Below, one piece after another: positions 1-6,540 of a stretch of 14,418 nt of DNA. The translations under genes and the position numbers were made by a program. The first letter of the stretch is position 1. Each line of letters starts with the position of its first letter. The DNA is from JBCAWW01 sp039024315 (GTDB lineage: Bacteria; Bacteroidota; Bacteroidia; J057), in assembly GCA_039024315.1 (NCBI GenBank), contig JBCCQN010000205.1, forward strand, positions 1-14,418. The letters are read 5' to 3'. Below the pieces are notes generated by a model that saw only the letters and a list, made by a program, of their open reading frames with translations, had not been told where the DNA came from and searched no databases.

Positions 1-57
1 ACGAAGACTAGGCCTAAAGATGCAAGCCAAATCGGACAGTAATTTAATTGACGTTCC

Positions 58-867
58 TTAGCCTAAAAATCTTTCGGCTATCGCTGCGCGGAACGCTTCG
101 TCTCCTAAGGCTAGGCGTTGGGCATACATTTCGGTGGCATCAGCACCGGCTACATAGCGCAATTGCTCTTTACCATCAGTAGCCGCCTCGTAAACTACTT
201 CTGCAATTTGTTCTGCGGAGGAGTAAGTCGCGGCTCTGGCTGGATCCTGAAATACAGACATTACCTTTTGGATTTGCTCTGAATAAGCTTCATGCATACT
301 CATGTCTAGGGAACGAGAGGCGAAATCAGTCCGGATACCGCCGGGAGAGACTGTTTTGACCCCAATCCCAAAGGGTTTGAGTTCAAAGGCAATGCTCTCA
401 CTCCAACCTTCTAGCGCCCATTTAGTGGCGTGATAAACTGAGTTGAAAGGAAAAGCGACAAGTCCTCCAATCGAAGTGGTAGTAATGATTAAGCCGTCCC
501 CTTGGGCCCGCAAATGGGGTAAGAAGGCTTGGGTAACCCGCATTACCCCCAATAGGTTGGTATTCAACTGGCGAACTAACTGTCCATCTTTGGCCCCTTC
601 AAATGGTCCAGCGAGACCGTAGCCCGCATTGTTAAAAACCACATCAACTTGCCCCATGGCGATGGTCTCTGCCACAGCATCAGCAATTTGGGCATGGCTT
701 GTAACGTCCAAAGTGAGCTTGCTGATATTGCTAACGGCATCCATGTCAGTTTCCCCATCGGGATTACGCATAGTTGCCACTACATCCCAACCCCTTTCGG
801 CAAACATAAGAGCAGCAGCTTTACCGAGGCCAGTTGAAGCACCGGTGATAAAAATTCTTTTTGGCAT
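58..867 (-). CDS. Short-chain dehydrogenase/reductase (classical SDR)
   Basis: A 269-aa NAD(P)-dependent oxidoreductase of the classical SDR family, probably cytosolic. The Rossmann cofactor motif TGASTGLG is at residues 8-15, the structural NNAG at 79-82, and the catalytic Ser132 and YHATK (Tyr145, Lys149) are all present, so the enzyme should be active. There is no signal peptide. It is the last gene of the minus-strand cluster, 70 nt downstream of the VOC gene, and probably belongs to the same transcript, although a palindrome lies in the gap. The family interconverts alcohols and ketones; in this setting a sugar, sugar acid or a downstream keto-intermediate is plausible, but the substrate cannot be read from the sequence. 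The C-terminal codons (residues about 257-262) contain one copy of the dispersed GCGGAACGC motif. The family call is firm and the role is inferred. Confidence 0.9.
   Translation of the reverse strand: MPKRIFITGASTGLGKAAALMFAERGWDVVATMRNPDGETDMDAVSNISKLTLDVTSHAQIADAVAETIAMGQVDVVFNNAGYGLAGPFEGAKDGQLVRQLNTNLLGVMRVTQAFLPHLRAQGDGLIITTTSIGGLVAFPFNSVYHATKWALEGWSESIAFELKPFGIGVKTVSPGGIRTDFASRSLDMSMHEAYSEQIQKVMSVFQDPARAATYSSAEQIAEVVYEAATDGKEQLRYVAGADATEMYAQRLALGDEAFRAAIAERFLG
82..98 (-). repeat. Dispersed GCGGAACGC motif, copy inside the SDR gene
   Basis: On the minus strand this reads AAGCGTTCCGCGCAGCG. It contains the 9-mer GCGTTCCGC (GCGGAACGC on the plus strand), which occurs four times in the window where about 0.1 would be expected at random. 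It is read in frame as part of the SDR C-terminus. Confidence 0.5.
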
Positions 868-908
868 TTTATTAGGCGTTTATTGTGGTTAGAGATAAGC
901 CTTCCGCG

Positions 909-928
909 CTCCCGATAGCTATCGAGAG
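909..928. repeat. Palindrome between VOC and SDR genes
   Basis: The perfect 12-bp palindrome CGATAGCTATCG (913-924) is extended by CTC/GAG (909-911 with 926-928) across one mismatch. Its only T-run on the minus strand precedes the stem, so it is not a canonical intrinsic terminator for the VOC gene. Similar palindromes built on CCGATAGCTATCGG are, to my recollection, common between genes in Bacteroidota. It could pause transcription or protect the 3' end between the two genes. Confidence 0.5.
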
Positions 929-937
929 GCAAAAAAA

Positions 938-1423
938 CTACTGCTTACCATGATACAAGGTAGCGTCCTCACTTTTGTAGCCTCTAAAATCATTGCGTCC
1001 AGAAACATAGAGGCCTTCTTTGTATAGCTCGTCCTCAAAGATTTTGGGGTCTACAGGATCTCCTAGAGAAGAGATTTCAACCAGATTACCGGATGGATCC
1101 CGGATAAACATCTGCATGGCTCCATCGGTCAGTTGTCGGACCTTGCCCCAAGGCTTGTCATCGATAATTCCTTGCTCCTTGAAGCGCCAAAACAGCTCAT
1201 TGAAGTTGTCAACCTTAAAGCAGACGTGCCCGCGAAAAGACATTTTGTCCTCCCACTCTGAGAGGTGTAACTGCTGGGTTTCGGTTACCTTGAAAAAGGC
1301 AGTGGGATAGTCAAAAACAAAGGCTGGGATGGGTTCAAGCCCTAATTCGTTTTCATAGAATTCGGCCGTCTCCTCCAGATTATTGACGATCAGGGTTACG
1401 TGATTGATTTCAGTAATAGCCAT
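938..1423 (-). CDS. VOC-superfamily (glyoxalase/bleomycin resistance/dioxygenase fold) protein
   Basis: A 161-aa protein with two beta-alpha-beta-beta-beta modules typical of the vicinal oxygen chelate fold. Candidate metal ligands sit at the expected positions: His8 (INHVTLIV), His53 (QLHLSE), His66 (RGHVCF) and Glu116 (DPSGNLVEI). The set is intact, so a divalent-metal enzyme such as a lyase, isomerase or dioxygenase is likely; fosfomycin or bleomycin resistance is less likely in this context. A tail of about 40 residues follows the second module. It has no signal peptide. The gene lies 36 nt downstream of the enolase-superfamily gene on the same strand and is probably co-transcribed, which suggests that it acts on an intermediate of the same catabolic route. 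The exact reaction is unknown. Confidence 0.85.
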   Translation of the reverse strand: MAITEINHVTLIVNNLEETAEFYENELGLEPIPAFVFDYPTAFFKVTETQQLHLSEWEDKMSFRGHVCFKVDNFNELFWRFKEQGIIDDKPWGKVRQLTDGAMQMFIRDPSGNLVEISSLGDPVDPKIFEDELYKEGLYVSGRNDFRGYKSEDATLYHGKQ

Positions 1424-1459
1424 AGTAGTAGTAGTGTTCTTGAATATTAAGAGAATGAT

Positions 1460-2632
1460 TTACTGTCTAAACTCATTGACGAAATCCCAATCAGGTGTTA
1501 GGCCAAGGCCAGCAGCAGTGGGGGCGGCCAGCATGCCTGCTTCGACGCTAATTTGTTCCTCCACCAAATCATACATCATAGGGTTTCCTCCAAGGGAAAA
1601 CTCGATCACATTGGCCGCAGGGCTAGCAAAGGCTACACTAACACCCGCCATAAAGCTAAAGGCAGAGCCCCAACAGTGCGGCGCTAATTCCAATTGCCAG
1701 GTATCGGCCAAGTGGGCCACTCGCCAAGCTTCTGAGATCCCGCCAATGATAGCCGCATCTGGTTGTAAAATATCTACCGCTCTATATTCGATCAATTCTC
1801 GCATATCAAAGCGGGTAAACTCACTTTCTCCGGCTGAGATAGGTACGCTACTGCTAGCACGTACTTCAGCGCAGCCTTGTTTATTATCAGGACTAACGGG
1901 CTCCTCAAACCAATAGAGATTGCAATCCTCGACCTCACGGCAAAATCGCTTAGCCTCTACCACAGAAAAGGTCCCGTGGGCATCTGTCATCAGTTTTACG
2001 TCCGGTCCGATGGCTTCACGCGCAGCTTTGACTCTAGCCACCGTATAATCGACGGTTTTGTCCATCACGCCTACGCGCATCTTCACACCGGTAAAACCTC
2101 CTCGTTCGATATAGCTATTGAGCTGAGCGCCTATATTATCCACATCAGCCCAGCCCCCGCTGGCGTAGGCATGCATTTTTTCTCGTAGGGCTCCGCCCAA
2201 CAATTGTACCACTGGGGCACCGAGAGATTTGCCTAGTAGATCCCAAAGCGCCATATCCACCCCACTGATCGCGGAAATCGTAAGGCCCCGCCGACCCAAA
2301 ACTGGAAAGTTGCGACCTCGACTAAGGGCGTAATGATCACGACTACCGTTGTACATCATCTCCCAAAGGCGACCGATATGGCGTGCGTCTTGCCCCACAA
2401 GGATCGCCCGCAACTCTTGCTCTACACAAGCGACAATGGTCCCACAAACTCCAGCCGAACCTACGGCAGCCTTGGCTTCGCCAAATCCTTGCAAGCCTCC
2501 CTCGGTAGTGATGACCACTAAGGTCATATCGAAAAATCGTTGCCGACCATAATCAGAAACGTGTTGCTTAGCTTCTGGTATCGGACAGCGCAGCCAATGC
2601 GCCTCAACTGATTTTATCGTATAGTCTCCCAT
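1460..2632 (-). CDS. Enolase-superfamily enzyme (mandelate racemase/muconate lactonizing type), probable sugar-acid dehydratase
   Basis: A 390-aa protein with the N-terminal capping domain (about 1-120) and a C-terminal TIM barrel. Visible active-site elements are K184-M-R186 on barrel strand 2, Asp217 in DAHG on strand 3, the WFEEP glutamates at 243/244, Glu269 (AGES), Asp292 (QPDAAIIGG) and His319 (APHCWGS). The last two form the His-Asp dyad of the mandelate-racemase subgroup. The second lysine of KxK is replaced by Arg. Strand 3 carries D-x-H (Asp217, His219), which in galactonate and mannonate dehydratases supplies a catalytic histidine. This favours dehydration of an aldonic or similar sugar acid over racemisation; that is inference. 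The ATG overlaps the upstream epimerase stop as TAATG, implying translational coupling. Which sugar acid is used cannot be decided from the sequence. Confidence 0.88.
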   Translation of the reverse strand: MGDYTIKSVEAHWLRCPIPEAKQHVSDYGRQRFFDMTLVVITTEGGLQGFGEAKAAVGSAGVCGTIVACVEQELRAILVGQDARHIGRLWEMMYNGSRDHYALSRGRNFPVLGRRGLTISAISGVDMALWDLLGKSLGAPVVQLLGGALREKMHAYASGGWADVDNIGAQLNSYIERGGFTGVKMRVGVMDKTVDYTVARVKAAREAIGPDVKLMTDAHGTFSVVEAKRFCREVEDCNLYWFEEPVSPDNKQGCAEVRASSSVPISAGESEFTRFDMRELIEYRAVDILQPDAAIIGGISEAWRVAHLADTWQLELAPHCWGSAFSFMAGVSVAFASPAANVIEFSLGGNPMMYDLVEEQISVEAGMLAAPTAAGLGLTPDWDFVNEFRQ

Positions 2633-3519
2633 TATTTGATCAGTGGTAAAATGGTTTCGGCTGAGACTTTGGTAAGCATGGTGTAAAACGCTTCTGTAAC
2701 CGCTCCGCTGCCATGATCTTCGAGAAACTTTTTGGCTTCTGGCGATAATCCTTCTGGGTTTTCATCAATCATATCAGGATAAGGGGAAGCAGGTGTACGG
2801 TCGATGGGAGGGGAAAACTCTACCGCTAAGGCCCCATCGTACCCAATCTCTTTGAGCTTATTGACGATACCAGCCCAGTCAAAATCCCCCATACCACAAC
2901 CCATCCGATTGTTATCCGCAAGGTGAAAGCCATATAATCTATCCTTGGCTCGCTCCATCGCGGCATAGGTATCTGACTCTTCAATGTTCATGTGAAAGAC
3001 ATCGAGACAAACGCCACAATCATCTCCCACCGCCTCGGCCAAAGCTAAAGCCTGATCACCTCGATTGATAAAGTAAGTCTCAAAGCGGTTGATAGGCTCG
3101 ATACCCAGTTTGATACCTTCTTTCTGAGAATGCTGATAGACCTCCTTCATAGCATCTACAGCCCAATTCCATTCCTCATCTGGCCTACCATCGGGTACAA
3201 TTTTGCCCACCGTTCCGGGAACGACAGAAACCATTACCCCATCAAGTTCTTTGACCATAGTAACGACATCCTTGACGTATTGTACCGATCGCTCCCTTTG
3301 CCCTTGGTCTTTGGCGAGCAGGTTGCGCTCTTCGAGCATCAGGGTTACAGATCCCCAACAACTGATCTTATAATTCTTTAATAATTGGCGGATGGCTTTG
3401 GTGTCGTACATGGATGGTTCGCCCATGATTTCGATACTTTCATAGCCGAGAGCGGAGATACGGCGCAGAGTAGTTTCGATGCTTTCTGCACGCATCCAAT
3501 TGTGAATAGATAATTGCAT
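2632..3519 (-). CDS. Sugar epimerase/isomerase, D-tagatose/D-psicose 3-epimerase-like TIM barrel
   Basis: A 295-aa AP-endonuclease-2/xylose-isomerase-like TIM barrel, the usual size for ketose 3-epimerases. Signature motifs of that family are present: EPINRFETYFIN at 141-152 and DVFHMNIEE at 173-181. The predicted metal ligands are Glu141, Asp173, His199 and Glu234. Glu141 and Glu234 would also be the acid-base pair, and His176 and Arg205 fit substrate-binding positions. It probably epimerises a free ketose or keto-sugar in the cytosol with Mn or Co. It is the first structural gene of the minus-strand cluster, 210 nt downstream of the AraC regulator, and its stop overlaps the start of the enolase-superfamily gene. 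No export signal is seen. Other members of this barrel family act on inosose or hydroxypyruvate, so the substrate remains open. Confidence 0.88.
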   Translation of the reverse strand: MQLSIHNWMRAESIETTLRRISALGYESIEIMGEPSMYDTKAIRQLLKNYKISCWGSVTLMLEERNLLAKDQGQRERSVQYVKDVVTMVKELDGVMVSVVPGTVGKIVPDGRPDEEWNWAVDAMKEVYQHSQKEGIKLGIEPINRFETYFINRGDQALALAEAVGDDCGVCLDVFHMNIEESDTYAAMERAKDRLYGFHLADNNRMGCGMGDFDWAGIVNKLKEIGYDGALAVEFSPPIDRTPASPYPDMIDENPEGLSPEAKKFLEDHGSGAVTEAFYTMLTKVSAETILPLIK

Positions 3520-3729
3520 GTATTGAGTAGTAGCGATTAAGTATTAAGTAGAAAGTAGTGAGTACTTAGACAAACAGCTTAGCCACCAAGAGGCCGCCTT
3601 TTGTATCCTTACCTTCACTTTCGAAACGAGGATACTTTTATCTAAATACTTAATACTCTTTACTCTAAAATTGTATCTATCTGAAAGTCGCAATTTTTTG
3701 GCGGATATACCAATATGGAGGGAACGATT
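3520..3729. other. Intergenic region between regulator and epimerase gene, probable cluster promoter region
   Basis: These 210 nt hold no ORF that I can support. They carry an 11-bp inverted repeat (AGTATTAAGTA at 3540-3550 and TACTTAATACT at 3647-3657), a related second pair (AGTACTTAGA at 3561-3570 against TCTAAATACT at 3641-3650, nine of ten matching) and a 7-bp hairpin inside. No convincing TTG/TAnnTTTG promoter was found on the minus strand. Since this is the only sizeable gap upstream of the epimerase, an AraC-type operator could lie here; that is inference. Confidence 0.4.
3603..3635. repeat. Hairpin GTATCCT/AGGATAC upstream of the epimerase gene
   Basis: A perfect 7-bp inverted repeat (3603-3609 and 3629-3635) encloses a 19-nt loop that itself contains TTTCGAAA (3619-3626). 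It is followed by TTTTA on the plus strand. On the minus strand, the direction of the flanking genes, no T-run follows. It may therefore be an operator-like or attenuator structure rather than a terminator. Confidence 0.4.
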
Positions 3730-4593
3730 TCAGTGTATCATAGCCAAAAAACGACTCATATACTCCCGCGGAGTTTGTTGGTGAATTCGCTTGAAAAGTC
3801 GGTTAAAATGTGAAATATGACTAAAGCCGCTCGCATGGGCGACTTCGGTGATGCTTAGCTTGCCCTCCTCTAACAATCGACAAGCGTGCGCGATGCGATA
3901 TTCATTGAGGTACTGGATGAAGGTTTTAGCTGTTACCTTTTTAAAAAGACGACAAAAGGCGGTTTCAGTAAGGTGCAATTGATCCGCAATCACTTCTAGA
4001 CGGATCGTCTCCCGAAAATGTTGCTCGACATACTCATAAACTCGATTGATACGGTGATAGTCTGAAGCTTGGACCTGAACCGCAGGAGAACGAGCATTAA
4101 GTAGCCAAAAATCATCAGTCCGTGCCAATTTGTCCAATATCGCGAGGAGATTCAGTAATCTTTGCATGGGTGGTTCCTCGCGCATTTTTTCTAAGATGGC
4201 TCCTATTTCTTTTTTTACGGCTGCGCCGAACGTTAGTCCCTGCGCGGAGCGTTGCAGCATGGCTCTCACAGCTGCAAATTCGGGGGCCTGCCACAAATGT
4301 TCTCCCAAGAAATCCGCTTTGAGTTGAATTACAATCTCTAAGTTTTGTGTAGCATCGGTCTTACTGAAAGCCAAATGAGGCAATTCCGGTCCCAAAAAAA
4401 TCAGCTCGCCATCCTCAAACTCACTGTAATGCTGTCCCACCTGACGCTTACCCCTTCCCTGCTTGATGTAAACCAGTTCATATTCTGGGTGCAAATGCCA
4501 ATAATGATTCATACAGTTCGCCGGATACTCAAAAACCCGAAAGGTAAAGGAGCTACCAGTATTGGGGAAGATTTTTTCGGGTAAGGCTTGCAT
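3730..4593 (-). CDS. AraC-family transcriptional regulator with N-terminal cupin sensor
   Basis: A 287-aa regulator. The N-terminal half is a cupin-like ligand-binding domain with a histidine/glutamate-rich strand (YWHLHPEYELVYI, about 31-43) and the typical ELIFLGPELPH loop (63-73). The C-terminal 100 residues (about 185-283) are the double helix-turn-helix AraC domain, with the second HTH signature around VAHASGFSHISHFNRLFK. This architecture usually activates sugar-catabolism genes when a sugar or sugar acid binds the cupin. It is encoded just upstream of, and on the same strand as, the epimerase/dehydratase cluster, so that cluster is its most likely target. The sequence between regulator start and next upstream gene is occupied by a nested inverted-repeat element. 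Start chosen at the ATG at 4593; MQALPEKIFP precedes the cupin with no spare residues. Confidence 0.92.
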   Translation of the reverse strand: MQALPEKIFPNTGSSFTFRVFEYPANCMNHYWHLHPEYELVYIKQGRGKRQVGQHYSEFEDGELIFLGPELPHLAFSKTDATQNLEIVIQLKADFLGEHLWQAPEFAAVRAMLQRSAQGLTFGAAVKKEIGAILEKMREEPPMQRLLNLLAILDKLARTDDFWLLNARSPAVQVQASDYHRINRVYEYVEQHFRETIRLEVIADQLHLTETAFCRLFKKVTAKTFIQYLNEYRIAHACRLLEEGKLSITEVAHASGFSHISHFNRLFKRIHQQTPREYMSRFLAMIH

Positions 4594-4624
4594 GGCAACT
4601 TTAATTTTTTATGCCTTTCAATTC

Positions 4625-4796
4625 TTTGGTCTTTTTGCTTCGCAAAATGCTTATCCTTTTCCTCCCCCTAGCCCCCTCCAAAGGGGGAAAGGGTTTTACA
4701 AACCGCAGGTTTTGTCCCCCTCCAGAGGGGGATTAGGGGGGAGGAATCAATCTTCCGAAACCAGAATAAGCGTTCTGCGAACGCAGTAAAACCAAA
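4625..4796. repeat. 172-bp nested inverted-repeat element between regulator and GMC operon
   Basis: The stretch is a multi-level palindrome. The outer arms both begin TTTGGT and carry TTCGCA(A/G)AA(T/C)GCTTAT (4625-4656 against 4764-4796), about 26 of 33 positions matching. The inner arms are GC-rich: CCTCCCCCTAGCCCCC at 4661-4676, running to 4687, against 4716-4744, each also an internal CCCCCTCC/GGGGG hairpin. A central ACAAACC/GGTTTTGT hairpin lies at 4698-4715. CCCCCTA(A/G)CCCCCTCC-type palindromes are known as repeated intergenic elements in Bacteroidota. The layout resembles a non-coding MITE-like element or a strong bidirectional transcription barrier. Small ORFs read through it are low-complexity and not believable. 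Confidence 0.7.
4764..4786 (+). repeat. Dispersed motif copy in the outer arm of the palindromic element
   Basis: GAATAAGCGTTC (4764-4775) is one of three exact copies of this 12-mer in the window, the others being at 6830-6841 and, inverted, 8425-8436. It is followed by a local palindrome GCGTTC-TGC-GAACGC (4770-4784). This ties the dispersed motif to the 172-bp element. Confidence 0.55.
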
Positions 4797-4815
4797 CTTA
4801 GATCCCCCTAAACTC

Positions 4816-6531
4816 TTACAGCTCATCTTTCTTAAACTGCTCAGCAGCATAATCTGCCGCTCTAGCGGTCAAGGCCATGAAGGTCAATGAAGGATTTTGA
4901 ACGCCAGTAGAAGTCATCGCCGCACCATCCGTAACAAAGACATTTTTGCAATTATGGAACTGACTCCAACCGTTAAGCATGGAAGTCTCAGGGTCTTTAC
5001 CCATCCGGACGCCCCCCATGACGTGGATATCCAGACCAGGATTCCAGCCATTGTCGTCCCTCACTATATCGTAACATCCTGCGGCTTGGAGCATGGCTTC
5101 GCCTTGCTCTAAGAAATCTTGCAACAATTTCTCATCGTTTTCATCATAGCCAACAGAAGCAATCATGAGAGGTACCCCCCAATCATCGACCTTGTCTGGA
5201 CTAAGTCTGATGTGATTTTCTTCTTTGGGGATCGTCTCACCTTGCATCATCATATAGATACTCCAATAGCCAGGTTGGGACATTTCCTTTTTGAATTCTG
5301 CGCCAATACCAGGACCTTCTGGCTTTCGCCCCCAAGAAGTACGGGTAGCCGTATAGAAAGTCATATAGCCACGCTTAAAGTCTGTTTCTTGTTTATAAAC
5401 ATTGCGAAAGTTGGGCATCATGATCGCAGTAGGGCGACGGCCATAATAGTAGGTATCTTCATGCCCTTTGCGTTTGGCCGTCAGAGAACCCCGATAGTTA
5501 TGGAAAGCCACATATTTGCCTAGAAGACCATTGTCGTTGCCGAGGCCATTGGGGAAGCGGTTAGATTTGGAATTGAGCAACAATATGTTGGTATTGACGC
5601 AAGCGGCATTGACAAAAATAATGCGTGCATAAAACTCAATTTTCTCCTTCGTCAAGCGATCAGTTACTTGGACACCAATGGCCTTTTCCTGCTTTTCGTC
5701 GTAGATGATGGCGGTTACTACAGAATCTGGACGTAAAGTCAAGTTACCCGTCTTTTCTGCCCAAGGAATGGTCGAAGAATTTGAGCTAAAATAGCCACCG
5801 TAGGGACAGCCACGCTCGCACAGACTTCGCGCCTGACACTGTCCTCTCCCTTGTTCTAGATGGACTTTTTTAGGTTTGGTGAGGTGAGCACAACGCCCGA
5901 TAATCACATTTCTATCGGGAAAGGCTTCCATAATTTGGCCTTGCATTTCCTTTTCCACTACGTTCATCTGCCAAGCAGGCAGAAACTCACTATCGGGCAA
6001 GGTTTCCAAGCCGTCTGGATTGCCCGCAATCCCAACAAATTTTTCGACATGGCTATACCAAGGAGCGATATCGCCATATCGAATGGGCCAATCAACCGCA
6101 TAGCCATCACGAGCGGGGCCTTCAAAGTCAAAACGACTCCATCGCTGGGTCTGCCTCGCCCAAAGGAGGGACTTTCCGCCTACCTGATAGCCTCTGATCC
6201 AATCAAAGGGTTTCTCTTGGATGTAGGGATGCTCTTGATCCTTAACAAAAAAGTGTTCGGTCGCTTCGCGAAACGCATAGCACTTTGACACTACCGGATT
6301 TTCTTCCTTCACCGCATGGGATATCCGATTGCGATGCGGAAAATCCCAAGGATTTTTGAGTGCAGTCGGATAATCCTTTTTGTGTTTGACATCACGACCT
6401 CGTTCGAGGATCAAGGTTTTTAAGCCTTTTTCACAAAGCTCTTTAGCGGCCCAGCCTCCACTGATGCCAGAGCCAATTACGATCGCATCAAAGCTGCGTT
6501 CTGAGGGTGTGGTTTGCGTATTCTGTGGCAT
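4816..6531 (-). CDS. GMC-family FAD oxidoreductase, sugar/gluconate dehydrogenase large subunit with predicted 3Fe-4S site
   Basis: A 571-aa flavoprotein. The N-terminal FAD-binding GSGISGG (20-26) has no signal peptide before it. VGGKSLLW (117-124) is a conserved GMC segment, and the C-terminal domain holds the catalytic His503 (DIHVMGG) and Asn546 (QNPSLT). Cys232, Cys238 and Cys242 (C-x5-C-x3-C) match the spacing of the three cysteines that bind a 3Fe-4S cluster in the catalytic subunit of bacterial FAD-glucose dehydrogenase. It should oxidise a sugar, sugar acid or glycoside and pass electrons through the cluster. It lies 9 nt after the subunit 3 gene; export by hitch-hiking on that subunit's Tat signal is expected from the family. 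No cytochrome c subunit is encoded in the window, so the electron acceptor is not identified. Confidence 0.92.
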   Translation of the reverse strand: MPQNTQTTPSERSFDAIVIGSGISGGWAAKELCEKGLKTLILERGRDVKHKKDYPTALKNPWDFPHRNRISHAVKEENPVVSKCYAFREATEHFFVKDQEHPYIQEKPFDWIRGYQVGGKSLLWARQTQRWSRFDFEGPARDGYAVDWPIRYGDIAPWYSHVEKFVGIAGNPDGLETLPDSEFLPAWQMNVVEKEMQGQIMEAFPDRNVIIGRCAHLTKPKKVHLEQGRGQCQARSLCERGCPYGGYFSSNSSTIPWAEKTGNLTLRPDSVVTAIIYDEKQEKAIGVQVTDRLTKEKIEFYARIIFVNAACVNTNILLLNSKSNRFPNGLGNDNGLLGKYVAFHNYRGSLTAKRKGHEDTYYYGRRPTAIMMPNFRNVYKQETDFKRGYMTFYTATRTSWGRKPEGPGIGAEFKKEMSQPGYWSIYMMMQGETIPKEENHIRLSPDKVDDWGVPLMIASVGYDENDEKLLQDFLEQGEAMLQAAGCYDIVRDDNGWNPGLDIHVMGGVRMGKDPETSMLNGWSQFHNCKNVFVTDGAAMTSTGVQNPSLTFMALTARAADYAAEQFKKDEL

Positions 6532-6540
6532 GATGATAGA

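Noticed and set aside
938..1423. Fosfomycin or bleomycin resistance gene
   Set aside because: The VOC fold is shared with such proteins, but the gene sits in a sugar-catabolism cluster and shows no resistance-specific signature that I can identify.
4562..4850. Overlapping small ORFs on both strands through the palindromic element
   Set aside because: Their peptides are low-complexity translations of CCCCCT-type repeats and overlap the element and the starts or ends of real genes; no family resemblance.
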